A stretch of DNA of 64,000 nucleotides from Balamuthia mandrillaris (GCA_031835245.1 JAVKOQ010000279.1:1-64000), one strand, 5' to 3'. Counted from the first letter of the stretch, positions 47,025 to 58,842 are shown. Numbers and translations: made by a program. The notes: generated by a model not told the origin, from the letters alone.

Positions 47025-47144
47025 ACTCTACGGAAATAAGACATTCATTTACAAGCTTAAAAAGACCAACAAAGCAAGCGATCATATACATGCTAAACAG
47101 ATGCGTTGACGGCCTACACGGGCAGTTAGTTGAGCCCACTTGAT
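46736..47144. other. Intergenic region with TGTCGACA and GA tract
   Basis: TGTCGACA at 46837–46844 lies about 390 nt upstream of the unrecognised gene's ATG (46449). A (GA)n tract is at 46990–47020. No gene seen. Confidence 0.5.
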
Positions 47145-48782
47145 TTACATTCCCCGCAAGAGAGAAGAAACAGAACGGAAGAATTGAGAGACGCCAAAAG
47201 CTGAGGGAACTCCCAACAGCTCTTCAATTGCCCTTTGAAGGTCTCCGTCGTTGTTAGCAAGAGCCTCCACGTTGGCAGCCCGATCGCTAAAGCCCATTTC
47301 CTCCAAGCTCTTCAGTTGTGGCTGGAAGGCTGCTTCTTGTTCGTCTTTAATTTCTTCCTCCTCAGGCTTATCCTGCTGTTCCTCAGCTTCTTGTTGCTCG
47401 CGCTCTTGCAGTTGCTGGGGTTCCTCTTCGGGAACATCAGAGGGATAGAAGGCGTCGCTCTGTTCATCCTCCTCAGCGTCGGAAGGGGCAGTGCGTTGAG
47501 CGGCAGCCAACACGTTGGCTACAAGGGAGGAAAGAGGAGTCACCTTCGGCTCTTCTTGGTGGGTTTCAGTGGTGGAAGAAGAGGTAAGCTCTTGCCTCGA
47601 AGGAAGGAGCTCAAACTCTTCGGACTCATCGGAAGAGGGAGTGGAGGAAGGGATCTCCTCGTAGGCCTCCTTCTCTTCCGCCTTGTTCTTCTTCACGATA
47701 TGTTGCTCTTCCTCCTCAGTCATCAGCTTTTGCTTCTTCTCCTGCTTTCGGCGCAGAGCAGAGACCCTCTCAACCTTCTTCACTTTGCTGTTCCTTCGCT
47801 TCTTCTGAGTGAGAAGATCGGGGCTGACGACCCGGGCCTTCTTGGAGGCTCCGATCTTCTTGGTAGCCTTTGCTGCCTTCTGCAGCTCCCGCTCGGCTCT
47901 CTTTTGGGCCATCTTTTCCGCGAGAAGGGATTGCTTCGAAACCTTCTTCTGCAAGGCTTTGGCTTGGTTCTCCGTCCTCAAGCGAGTTTGCAACTGTTTC
48001 TTGGTTCGCCTGGCGATGACACGTTCTGCGGAAGAGCCACCCCAGATGTGACTGTAGAAGACCATCTGTTGGCGAAGAGACAGCTCCGTTGGAGGAGTGC
48101 ACAGCTTGACGAAGAGGTGGGATGGGTCATGCGTTAACGAGGAACGATCAGCCTCGCAATCGGCGCAAAGGTTAAAGCAAAGGCAGTTAAGACACTTGAA
48201 GAAGGGCGTTTGCATGGTGATACCACATTGGTGACATGCCACCAAGTTTTCGCAGCGGACCTCGACCTCTTTCTCCTTCCCCTTCTCTTCCTTGTGCTTC
48301 TCTTCTTTAACTTGGGTCTCCTCTTCCTTCTTCTCCGCTACTTCTTGCTTCTCCGCTTGTTGTTTCTCTGTATCTTCGGAAGCCTTCAAGTGCACGATCA
48401 ATCGCAGGATGGGAGGTTGTCTCTGTTGAGCTTTTCTCAGAACTTCTTGCCATTGCTGCTCGTCCTCGAGGAGGCTTTGGCTGTCATCTTCTGACTTGGC
48501 GACCAGCTCCACGGTCGGATTTTCGAACCAACCAGCTCCAGCGCTAGAGGCAAACATCTCCAAGGCCTTGCGCTTCATCTCCGAGAGGCTAAGCGGAACC
48601 CCCTCTGCTGTCAGTGGCACAGAGATGCGGCGAATCTCCCCCTCGTACAGCAGCTTCAGAACTACCATCTTTTGCTGTTTTTGGGTGGTTTCTGTCTCTG
48701 TCTCTGGTTGCTTTGTCGTTGCTGTTGTTTGCTTGTCCGTAAGAGCACTCAGCCGAGCTAACACCATAGCAAAGGAAGACAT
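47145..48782 (-). CDS. p62/NBR1-like selective autophagy receptor (PB1–ZZ–UBA)
   Basis: An intronless 545-aa frame. The PB1 domain (about residues 39–135) begins VVLKLLYEGEIRRISVPL and ends LRLIVHLKA. After a Lys/Glu-rich linker comes a ZZ zinc finger (about 183–230): CHQCGITMQTPFFKCLNC … LCADCEADRSSLTHDPSHLF. A Lys/Arg-rich coiled-coil follows, then a candidate LC3/Atg8-interacting motif SDESEEFELLPS (Phe-x-x-Leu after acidic residues), and a C-terminal UBA domain, LKSLEEMGFSDRAANVEAL … LQRAIEELLG. This domain set defines SQSTM1/NBR1 receptors, which polymerise through PB1, bind ubiquitinated cargo through UBA and dock on Atg8. The NBR1 FW domain is absent, so the gene is closer to p62 in layout. 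The start is the ATG at 48782; a second Met just before PB1 is possible. Confidence 0.88.
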   Translation of the reverse strand: MSSFAMVLARLSALTDKQTTATTKQPETETETTQKQQKMVVLKLLYEGEIRRISVPLTAEGVPLSLSEMKRKALEMFASSAGAGWFENPTVELVAKSEDDSQSLLEDEQQWQEVLRKAQQRQPPILRLIVHLKASEDTEKQQAEKQEVAEKKEEETQVKEEKHKEEKGKEKEVEVRCENLVACHQCGITMQTPFFKCLNCLCFNLCADCEADRSSLTHDPSHLFVKLCTPPTELSLRQQMVFYSHIWGGSSAERVIARRTKKQLQTRLRTENQAKALQKKVSKQSLLAEKMAQKRAERELQKAAKATKKIGASKKARVVSPDLLTQKKRRNSKVKKVERVSALRRKQEKKQKLMTEEEEQHIVKKNKAEEKEAYEEIPSSTPSSDESEEFELLPSRQELTSSSTTETHQEEPKVTPLSSLVANVLAAAQRTAPSDAEEDEQSDAFYPSDVPEEEPQQLQEREQQEAEEQQDKPEEEEIKDEQEAAFQPQLKSLEEMGFSDRAANVEALANNDGDLQRAIEELLGVPSAFGVSQFFRSVSSLLRGM

Positions 48783-49680
48783 TTTAGCGCAAAGCAATAA
48801 TCAAAATAAATAAGAAAGAGTAGCAAACACGAAACAAAAAAAAACAAAAACAAAAAAATACACCACTTCTTCCTCTACTTCTTCTTTTGTGTCTTTGTGA
48901 GGAAAAGAACGAATAAAAAAAAAACAAGGAGGCAGTTCTTCCTTTTGTTTGTGGTGGGGACCTACCAGTAAAGTGCAAGCCAGCGCAAATAGGTCGTTTA
49001 TTTCCACGCTTTCTTTCTGAATCCGCTTCTTGTCTTTCTTCAATTTTTCTGTTGTTTTGCAAACGTGCTGCTCGCTGACAACTCGTTGTTCCTTTCCCCC
49101 CAACACCCCACCCCTTCCTTTTTTTTTTTACAACACCAAAATACACAAAAATCTACAGGAAAAATACAAAAGAGAGAGAGAGAGAGGGAAAATAGAAAAT
49201 GTACAAACTAAAAACGACAGAAAACTGTCACAAAACGCAACAAAAACAAAAGAAAGAAAAGGCCCAAACACCAGCACGCGCGTCACAGATGTAAGCGAGA
49301 GAGAGAGAGAGAGAGAAGGATGGAAGTTTGTCCGTCTGTTCGAAAAAGCCAAAGAAAACAGACGCAAAAAGAAGGCGAGGAAAAACGCTTAAAAATTTGT
49401 TTAAATTTCCTTTCCCGAATTTCCTGGCAACCGAACCCTCGAGAAGACGCCTTTTCACGTAACAACTCAGTAGCAACTACCCCTCCAGCAATCGAAAACG
49501 TGTGTCGACAATTAATTACCTCAAAAACAACAAAAAAAAAACTTTTAACGGAGAAAAAACCCTCTGCGCTCCTCCTCCCTCTTTTTCTCTCTTCGCCGAG
49601 AGGTTGTTCTTCGAAGACAAAGGGCGTGGCCTTCCGGGAAACGTGGGTACAAGCTTGTATTTTTTAAAAAAGACAAACGG
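48783..49680. promoter_or_regulatory. Divergent promoter of the p62-like and PARP genes
   Basis: About 900 nt with no credible gene. TGTCGACA at 49503–49510 is 171–178 nt upstream of the PARP start codon. GA/CT microsatellites of 15–20 nt lie at about 49172 and 49299. Confidence 0.5.
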
Positions 49681-50301
49681 ATGTCAAAAATAGTAGCGCA
49701 GAAGGACGTGCTTCCACCTTGCTCTGTTTTAAATGTAACCATCAAGGAGGCTCGCAACCTCGCGGCCAAGGACCGAGGCGGTACGTAGTAGATCTAGGCC
49801 GTCTCCTCAGAAGTCCTATTTGTTTGTTTAGCGCCTTTTTGATTCGTTTTTTGTTGTTTGTCCAACAACAAACAGGCACTTCGGATCCATATTGCATCAT
49901 TACCTTGGGCGGAAAGAACCAAGTTAAAACCAAGTATATCGAAAAGACGTTAAACCCTGTTTGGAATGAAAAGTTTAACTTGTGCGACTTCCTGTCCTTG
50001 TTCTGCACCTCCTTCTCTCCCTTCTTTGCTTATGTCTGTTCACTCTTTACTTTATTGTTGTCTTTCTTCGTGCTTCGTGCTTCGTGCTCCTTTTCTTATC
50101 TGTCACACTCTTCTCACCTCCTTCTGTACTTTGTCTGTTATCTTCGCTGCCTCGGTTTCTTCGCTTCGTTGCTACCATTTGCAATTTTAAGTGTTGCAAC
50201 GCGTCAAAGCGAATATCTTCACGTCGTAGTAAAAGACAAGAACCGCATTACTAAGTATGTTTTGCTTTGGTTTTTTCATTCCTCTATTTTTAGTTTGACC
50301 T

Positions 50302-50332
<31 letters not shown>

Positions 50333-52017
50333 GTGGTAAAAGAGATGTATTTCTTGGCCAGGTGTCCTTTCCTGTAAGCGACTTTTATGAGAAGCAATCA
50401 GTGGACCGTTGGTGTCCTCTTCTGAAGCGCACTACGAAGTGCAAGATCAGCGGAGATATTCACATCCTTGTTTCTCTCCGAATTCCTAATGTTTGTTCTT
50501 TCTCTCTTTCTATGCTTCATTTCGTCTTCTCATTCAACGCTTTTTTTTTTTGGATGCTATTTTTAACAGGTGGATTGGACAGTCAAGGAAGTGTCAGACC
50601 TCAGCGGAGCAGCCAGAAAACCAAGCATGGTTAGACAAGTTACTAAAACGTCTGGCTCTGGGCGATCTTCTTCTTTGAGCAGCTTGTTGAAGAGCGATGC
50701 AGATGAGAACAATGATAAAGATAATAAGGGAAGAGATAAAAAGGATAAAGGTAAGGACAAAGGCAAAGACAAGAGCACAGGTTCTCTTGTTGTATCCAAA
50801 GGCAAAGGAAAAGCTACTGAGAAGGAAGATGACAGTGCAAAGGAAAAGGAGAAGGAAAAAGAGAAGGAAAAGGAAAAGGCTGAAGATACCGCTGAGACGG
50901 AGGAAGAAAAGGCAAGGAAAGCGGAAGAAAGAAGAAAGCGTAAAGAGCAGCGACGAAAGGAACGTGCTGAGAGAAGAAGACTTCAAGAGGAGAGAGAAAG
51001 AAAGGAACAGGAAGAATTTGAACGGCAAGAACGTTTGGCTTTGTTAGAGCAAGAAATCACCGATGTCCAGCAAATCTACGATGTTCCTCAAACTTGTGTC
51101 AAGAGTACGAACACCTTTTATCCTCTTACTTCTTGCCGTGGTTTTAGTTATTTTTGTTGCGTCTCTGTATCGTATTCTGGTCCATCCTCAAAACCTCACA
51201 CACCGTAAACAACACTAGAGATGAAATGGGAGCCAGTTACCAGACATCTCAGCCTTTTGTTGTTTAGCAACGATCAGCGCATTGTTACTTTGAAGATCCA
51301 CATCCCGGAGGACTATCCAGAAGACCGGCCGCAAATTACTCTCGAAGGAGCACTCGGCAACTTCAAGCCAGGAATTGTTGAGGTTACCAGCTTCCTTCCA
51401 TCTTGAGTTGGAAATAATAATGGTGCTGACATCCGATTTTTTTTAAGGCTTTTGTAAAGTATGGCAACGAATATGCATCGGACAGGTTCAAAGCTTTGGC
51501 TGATATTCTCAACTTTTTTATTTCAAGTGCGTTTGCTTTTGCTTTTTTTGTTTTTTGTTTTTTGTTTTCATTGATTGTTCGTATTTTATTTGTTGTTCCT
51601 CACTTTGTTTTTTTCTTTAGACTTTGATAAAAAGTTCAACAGTGGAAGAATGCTTCATCTTTCAGCTGAAACAGGCACAAAGGATCTCACGAGATCGGCT
51701 TGGCTCACAGCAAGCATGCAAATAGGTGCCTCTTTCAGACCAGAGGTTGCTATTAGAAACCATTTTCGGTTTTTGTTATTTTTTTTTTTGTTTTGTTTTA
51801 TTTATTGTTTTGGATTTGTTCTCAGTAGTGTTTATGTTTTTGTGAAGTACGACAATAACCCTTAGTGACATTTTTTTTTGTTTCTGTTATAGCAAGAAGA
51901 AGAAGATTTAGAAGCTGTTATCGATGAAGAAGATACAGAGAACTGGGAAGAGACACCATGCTTCCTCGTTCGTGATGGGGTAAGTTTTTTTTTGTATAAA
52001 TCGTTGCAAAATGAGTA

Positions 52018-52058
<41 letters not shown>

Positions 52059-52443
52059 GTTAATAGGCAAATGCGTTGGAGCTTCATGTCTATCAAGTCC
52101 AAGCCATGTTTGGAGCGAAGTCCGTTGCTGTATGTCTTCATCTAGTTTATTTTGACAATTTTTTTCTCTTATCATCGTTTCGAAACTCTAATATGCTTGT
52201 TGCTTGTTAGCTGGTTCGTGAAGCGAACGAAGTTACGTTGTTCCTAGATACTGCCTATTTGGATTCGACCATGGCTGACGCCCTTGCCATCGACACCAGC
52301 AAGCCTATTTGTGTCACGTTGACTTTTGACCCTTCTTATATTTTTTCTGATGAGGTTAATTGGCTTGCTCTTTCATCTTCCCTCCTCCTTCTTCCTTTCT
52401 CCTCCTCCTCCTCCTCCTCCTCCTCCTCCTCCTCCTCCTCCTC

Positions 52444-52483
<40 letters not shown>

Positions 52484-55132
52484 GATTAACTTAGCCCTGA
52501 TTTTTTTGGTGAAAAGGTGCCTAAAGTAAGAGTGGAACAACAAGGCAGTTCTTTCTTCCCACTAGCTGCTCAGTTGAGGGATATCATGCGTGTTTTCCTG
52601 AGAAAATGTTGGCCACTACGAATGGACGACCAACAGTCACTCATCGAGAAACTAAAATGTAGAACTGGTACTGAACCAGAAATAGAAGCCCTTCGCGAAC
52701 AGGACAAGAACTTTTTGAAAGAGACTTACGTTATCCCTGACGTTGACAGTCAATCTACTACTCCTTCATCTTCTTCTGGTAGTTCTTCTGCTTCTTCCTC
52801 ATCTCCTCCTATTTCAGCCACTAATACTCCAACGCCACCGCCTCCTCCACCTGTTTCCACGGTTTCTAAACCAGCCACTGCTCAGGCTTTTCTGATTCCA
52901 GCTCCACCTGTTTCTATTTCTACAACACCTCCAACAAGAACGAACGCCCAACTCGCTACAGGAGCAATACATAAAAAAACGTGGAGTGATGATTCTAGCG
53001 ATAGCGATACCGACAGTGGTTGGCCAAGTGACGAGAGTTCAACCGACAGCGAGGTGGAGCCGGAAAGCGAAAGCACAACCTCCTCAGAAGCAGATAAAGA
53101 AGAGGATGAAGAGACCAAACAGAGAAAAGAAACCGCGCAGACGCTGACTCAACTCGGCGATTTTCCTCTTGCTCTTTGTATTCATGCTTTGAAACAATGC
53201 AGGGATGACGTTTCCTTTGCTGCCAATTGGCTCTTTACCCAAAGCGACAAGTTCTTGCAGGACAATCCTTACTTCTTAGATGGTGATGATGATAGCAGCA
53301 GTTCTTCTTCATCTTCTACTCCTACTGCTGTTACTGCATCTGCCCAATCTCCTTCAGCTGCTTCGCCTGCCTCGACTCCTACATTCACATTGACGACCGC
53401 CTCCAACTCATCTATTCCTTTGAGAACGAGCAACAACATTCAAGCCGTCATGGTTCAAAAGACGGCAGAAGAGCTAGAAGCAGAGACGAGAGCTCTGGCG
53501 GAGAGGACGAAGGCCATTAAGGAGCTAATGGCCAAAGGGTACGATCAACTGGCTGCCGTGCAGGCCTTGGAACATGCTGGCAACAAGTTTGATGATGCCT
53601 TCCAGCTCCTGCAGCAATCGGGAGCATCAGTGGAGCTCAGCGATAAGATATTGCAGTTGCAAAGCAGCTCTGGTGTGCAGTCAATCATGAACAAGAACTT
53701 CCTTGCCCTCACTATGTATTATATGCTGCACCGCGTGAAGAACTGTACCAACTTCTGTACTGTTTGTGATGAGCGACTCCCTTCCAGGTACTATTCCCAT
53801 TTGTGTTTTCGTTTTTTTTCCTTATATCGATTTATTAATGCTGTTTACAATTAGTGGTGTTAAACCGGTCGTATGCGCCGACGAAAAGTGTGTCTTCCGT
53901 TTCACCGAAATGGGATTGGGTTCTTCTGTTGCACGCGAACTTGCTAAAGGTCTCTCCTTTGTACTTTTTTCTTTCTCTCTCCGTGCCATATCTAAATTAT
54001 ATTATACGCTAAATTATTATAAATTTACGCTAGACCCGGACTATGTGGACCTGATGATAAGTATGACTTTGGCAGCAGCATGCAGCAGCAGAAATACCAA
54101 GATTCTGTATCCATTCCCATTGGACTTTATGGGAACCTCCACAGTCGGCAGCAAGCCTACACCACAAACAAAAGCTTCACAGTTCACCAATCTCACCAAA
54201 GACTTTGCAGCTTTGCAAAGAGTGCTTAACATGATGCCTTCTGTTGATGAGATGCTTGCTTACAAGGTTTGCGCACTTCCACATTTCCTTCCACATCCTC
54301 TTTTCTATTTCTTTGCTTTGCTGCTTTTTCGTTCTTTCTTCTTTGTTGATTTCCCTTTTTCTGAATACCGTGATGATGCTGATTCACCGGCATCGCTCAC
54401 GCTTGTTGTTCATTATTAAAATTAAAGGACGACGAAATGGCGTTGAAACAATTTTTGGAACAAAAAGAACCAAGGCTCTATCGTCTGTTGCGCTGGATTC
54501 TAAGTACCAACCGTGCTCACTTGCAAACTCTTCCCAAGCATAAGGTATTAAAAGCTTTCAATGTCACTTAATTGTGTATGCGAGTGTATTGTATTTCAAG
54601 CTGACTCGCGGATTTTTTGCATCTCAAAGTATGTAACAGAGATGGGAGGCATTCGTCAGTTCCTGCTCATCAGCAACAGCCCTGAAAAGGAAGCCAAATT
54701 TAGAGCATTCAAGCGGCAATATGGCAGCGTTTGGGCTTTCCATGGTTCTTCTCTGGAGAACTGGTATTTTCATCTTTTTGTTATGCTATCGTTTTTTTTT
54801 TGTTTTTTTTCTGGTTATCAACTCTCCATGAACTCACATTCTTTCTCGAAACAGGCATGCCATCCTTCGGACAGGTCTTCGTAACCTCAGCAATACAGAC
54901 CTGATGACATGTGGAGCTGCGTACGGCGCTGGCATTTACCTCTCGCCACACATCAGCACTTCACGCGACTATGCCCCCAGTGGCAGTTTGCAGTGGAGTA
55001 AAAGCCGCTTGGGCACAGACAGCAAGCAGGCTGTTGCCATTTGTGAAAGTAAGTTGTCTTTATTCAACGCGGATGCTTTGTTCTTTATCTCATCCGCTCT
55101 CATTCTCTCTCTTTTTCTCTCATTCTCTCGTT

Positions 55133-55171
<39 letters not shown>

Positions 55172-55348
55172 CCGTCGATCCAATATTTGTCCGGACAGCC
55201 AAATCCGCACTACGTGGTGCCAAACGAGGACCTAGTGACCACTCGCTTCCTTTGTGTGTTTACCTCTGGAAGCATCCCTTACAACATCGATTTGCAACAA
55301 CAGCTGGGCAGAAGCCTTGCGCAGAACTATGACCACCTCTCCCAGTGA
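49681..55348 (+). CDS. PARP6/PARP8-type ADP-ribosyltransferase with C2, RWD and UBA-like regions
   Basis: Proposed exons: 49681–49780, 49876–49981, 50192–50254, 50343–50490, 50570–51104, 51219–51382, 51448–51526, 51621–51745, 51893–51979, 52067–52129, 52211–52354, 52517–53787, 53855–53949, 54034–54266, 54428–54544, 54630–54763, 54857 (or 54855)–55048, 55199–55348. An N-terminal C2 domain (SDPYCIITLGGKNQVKTKYI … LHVVVKDKNRI) leads to a Lys/Glu coiled coil, an RWD-like region (QEITDVQQIYD … IPEDYPEDRPQ), a region shared with PARP6/8, and two UBA-like helices (LALCIHALKQCRDDVSFAANW; MAKGYDQLAAVQALEHAGN). The catalytic core has WAFHGSSLENWHAIL (His) and GAAYGAGIYLSP (Tyr). PARP6/8 enzymes are mono-ADP-ribosyltransferases. 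The last exon (PNPHYVVPNEDLVTTRF) is clearly homologous but joins one base out of phase with the canonical sites visible. AATAAA at about 55379. Confidence 0.85.
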
Positions 55349-55575
55349 AAGGCCGTACCCTGGGTAGCAGTGACAAAAATAAAAAACCTGTTTTTTATCG
55401 ATAATGGCCGCCACCACCGACATTTCTCGCGTGTCCTCCACTGTCTGCAAAAATACCTCTCGCAAAATTTTGTTGCAGTTTATCGACAAAGAACATTCAG
55501 CGAAAAAAAAACATTTCCATGAAACTCGCATAACCAACAACAAAGCGGAACGCATCTTTTAGCAACACGTAAGAA
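55349..55575. other. Intergenic space, PARP to UCHL3-like gene
   Basis: 230 nt with an AATAAA-type hexamer and a near copy of the palindrome (TATCGACA at about 55484), 90 nt from the next start. Confidence 0.4.
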
Positions 55576-55715
55576 ATGGCAGCGGAAGGCAAGAAAGGAC
55601 CACGATGGATTCCCTTGGAAAGTAACCCAGATGTGATGAATTCGGTGCGTTCGTTTTGGCCCGGCTCCTTTCTGGTGAACAGATTTCACAGTGGCACTGA
55701 CCAACCACCTTACCA

Positions 55716-55758
<43 letters not shown>

Positions 55759-56208
55759 CTCTCTCTCTCCTCTCAAAACAGTTCATCCACAAAGCCGGTG
55801 TCTCCAAAGAATGGGGTTTTGGCGACTGTTACGGCACTGATCCTGAACTATTGGCGATGGTGCCACAGCCATGCTTGGCTGTGCTGCTCCTGTACCCAAG
55901 CCTCGTCAACGAGAAGGAGCTGAAAAGGCAACAGAAGGAAAAGATCGAGAAAGAAGGACAGGTCGTTAGCCCTAAAGTTTATTATATGAAGCAGCTCGTT
56001 GGTAATGCTTGTGGTACGTTTCTTTTATGTCTCGCTCTCTTTCTTTCAGGTTTCTCTTACATCAAATATGATTTGCAGGAACTATTGCTGTTATTCATGC
56101 CATTTATAACAACCTCCAGCACATCCAGTTAGGTCCGTTCTGCAATTCTATTCTTGTCTCATATTTCTGTTGGATTGATATATCTTATTTACTTGTTGTT
56201 TCTTTCTT

Positions 56209-56249
<41 letters not shown>

Positions 56250-56689
56250 CGTTTAATATTTGTAGAGGAGGGATTTATCAAAGGCTTTTACGAAAAAACA
56301 AAGGACATGGAGCCTTTACCACGCGGTGAAGCTCTTGGGGAGGACACCGCTTTGGAAGAAGTTCATGCTGAGGTTGCAGAGTCTGGCCAAACCGAGGTGA
56401 AATCGCCTTTCATTCTTCGTTGCGTGTTATGTTGCGTGTTCTGATGGTTGCTTTGCAGGCTCCTACAGCACAAACCAGTGTGGACTATCACTTTATCTGT
56501 TTCACAGCAGTAGACGGCCATTTGTATGAATTGGATGGAGGCAAGGCCTTCCCCATTAACCACGGACCTACCAGCTCCGAGTCGTTCTTGTCCGATGCCA
56601 TCAACTACATCAAGAACTACTACTTTGCCAATGCCAACGAGGAGCAGTCTTCTCACTTTTCGATCCTCACCCTCGGCCCCTTGGACTAA
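55576..56689 (+). CDS. Ubiquitin C-terminal hydrolase, UCHL3-like (peptidase C12)
   Basis: Exons 55576–55644, 55782–56013, 56079–56132, 56266–56396, 56459–56689 (238 aa, the normal size for UCHL1/L3). The catalytic Cys lies in QLVGNACGTIAVIHAI, the His in DYHFICFTAVDGHLYELDGG, with the Asp in the same strand, and the N-terminal WIPLESNPDVMN and YGTDPELL match the family. The enzyme removes small adducts from the ubiquitin or Nedd8 C-terminus in the cytosol. The crossover loop over the active site (residues about 150–165) is acidic, with EALGEDTALEE. All residues needed for activity are present. Confidence 0.93.
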
Positions 56690-56872
56690 CCTCACTGATA
56701 AGAGGATGAGGCTATGTGTTTAAAGTAAGGCAGGGCGTTAGGGTGGCTCAGCGAGGCTTGTGTTATCAAATAGAAAATCAAAGAATCAATCAATGCAAAT
56801 TAACATTAGGCTAATCACAAATCAAACATCGCTGTCCACGACGACGAAGAAAGTAACGCAGAGAAAGAAAAG
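56690..56872. promoter_or_regulatory. Intergenic region with CCAAT-type element
   Basis: CAAATAGAAAATCAAA at 56767–56782 matches the CCAAT-type 16-mer at 14 of 16 positions and lies 106 nt upstream of the next start. Confidence 0.45.
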
Positions 56873-57709
56873 ATGTGGGGCGGGTCCGCGATGCACGATG
56901 AAGGAGTTGCGCTGTCCTGGACGCATTTTGTGTACATGGCACTGCTCCCTAAAGTTCCGGTGCTGTTAACGCTGTTTCTGGCGGAGGCTTCCAGAGAACT
57001 AGCAAGGAACAGGGAAGCGTTGGTGGTTGGGTATTGGGGCATGCAGCTGCTCGTCCTCTTTTACATTCTCAAAGCCATCCCTTTCTTGTCGCTCCCTTTT
57101 CTCCATTGCATGGCAGCTCTCTTCCTCATTCTTATTCAGGTCAAAAATGAACCATCCTTATGGTCTTCAACATGCCCGCTCTGTTGACTTTTTCGTTCAA
57201 ACCTGCAGGTAGTGCCCAACGTGCTGCAAGCCTCCATTTACGACCGTGCCCTGTTGTGGATGTGTCTTCCTTTTCCCACTGGACCATTCAACAAAGGTTT
57301 GTAGTATGCTCTTGATACGTTTTCATCGTCTATCTTCTGCGGATCTCCATCTTTGGTCAGGCTTTCTCTCTTTCATTGTTTTAACGCTTCCTGTCTTGCG
57401 ACACCAGTGGTTTTGATCTTGGCGGTAGAATATCTGCTTCAGTTCTTGCGACACCATAAGCGAAAGGAAGAAGAATTGTACATTGGGATAGCCATTGGCA
57501 CGTTCTTCCTTTTGCCACTGTGGCTGCTTGATCATGTAACTATATTTGCATTTGCTTTTTATCTTTCTTTTGTCGGCTATCTGTTGTACAATCTTCAAAA
57601 CAAGTACTTCCTCGGCTCTATTCAACAAGGCATGCCGTCGCTATTCTCCCTCCCTTCCCTCTTGTCTACGTTTCAGGCCATTCTGTTTGTTTACGTCTTT
57701 TTTCCATAA
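56873..57709 (+). CDS. Small polytopic membrane protein, family not recognised
   Basis: Proposed exons 56873–57139, 57209–57296, 57408–57709 (218 aa). Hydrophobic segments are MALLPKVPVLLTLFLAEA, GMQLLVLFYILKAIPFLSL, LHCMAALFLILIQ, VVLILAVEYLLQFL, IAIGTFFLLPLWLL and IFAFAFYLSFVGYLLYN, so five or six membrane spans are likely. No motif points to a function. The 3' end is uncertain: the frame closes at 57709, only a few bases before the first exon that belongs with the alpha-kinase, so the two may be one gene joined by a splice I could not fix. Confidence 0.55.
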
Positions 57710-57716
57710 TACTAGG

Positions 57717-58842
57717 CGAAATAACAGATTGGGTGGGACGACAGGCAGGAAGTGAAAACGTCAAATGCAAAGTGAAATTAGGTTGGATGTTCTTTGCTCA
57801 AGGCGCAATGCGCAGTGCATTCCTTCTCCAATTTTTAGAGGTTCTTATTCTCTTTTTTCTTCGTTTATCTTTTCTCTTGAACCTTGTGTCTTTTTGTTTG
57901 TGCCCTTTTTTTGTTTCATTCATACTAAGCCGTTAAGAAAGAGTGGAGAGGACATTCCATGGATTACCGAGCATATACGCCACGGCAACGGCCTCTTTGT
58001 GGCAAAGCAATACCAGTTCCTTGATGAACAAACCAAAAGCAACTGTGAAGCCGACTTTGCCACCCAAAAGCTATGCATGGAGTGGGCTGAAAAGTTCAAT
58101 GCAGCAGTTAGCAAAAAAGGAACTGCTAAAAAGATTAAGTACCTTCCGTCTGCTGTCATGAGAGTAAAAAACAATAGCGTTGCCAATGTGAATGAGTTGA
58201 TAAGCATTGCAACATCCACGTTGCTTTCAATTTTCACAACAGCGATGAATGAACAAAAGTGTGACAAGCACAATAGCAAGAAAAGTGCTTTGGAAGCAAA
58301 CAAGGACACATATTACTTTATAGAGCCGTTTTTGATTGGAAACTATCAAAAATGGAGCAATAACAGCGCATACATGAATCTAGCCAACAACACTCCTCAC
58401 GCCTTTACTCATTACATCTATGAAAAGAAAGGAAAGCACAAAATACCCGTTGATTTACAAGGTTTGCTTCTACACTTTTGGTAGCTTCAAAAGATGACTA
58501 ACTGGATTATTTTAAATATGTTCTTTTTGGTTTTTTGTTTTCTTCTTTTGTTATTATGAAGGTGTGTTGGATGGTGATACGTATTATCTAACAGACCCAC
58601 AAATCCACAGTAAGCATAAAGTATGGAAGCCATGGACATGGACATTGTTTTCAGGGAATAGTTTTGGAGCTGGTAATTTGGGAGAGGAAGGCATTGATAC
58701 ATGGCTTTCTCTTCATGTTTGCAATCCAATTTGTAAAGCATTGCACTTAAAACCACTTTCTCAACAAACAGAAGGTACAAAAAACACAATTCATATTTCT
58801 GGTATAATAGAAAATGCAACAAAAGTTATAAAAAGAAAATAA
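57717..58842 (+). CDS. Alpha-kinase domain (MHCK/eEF2K family), 5' end unclear
   Basis: Exons approximately 57717–57840, 57930–58461, 58562–58842. The domain is nearly complete: FFAQGAMRSAF, GLFVAKQYQF (nucleotide-binding Lys), FATQKLCMEWAEKFNAAV, IKYLPSAVMRV, YYFIEPFLIGNYQKWSNNS, TPHAFTHYIYE, DLQGVLDGDTYYLTDPQIHS, FGAGNLGEEGI and the zinc-ligand tail LSLHVCNPICKAL. Alpha-kinases phosphorylate myosin heavy chain in Dictyostelium and eEF2 in animals. No ATG lies in frame at a sensible place before the domain, so the N-terminus must come by splicing, perhaps from the membrane protein just upstream. The exons are more AT-rich than the genes to the left. Confidence 0.82.
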
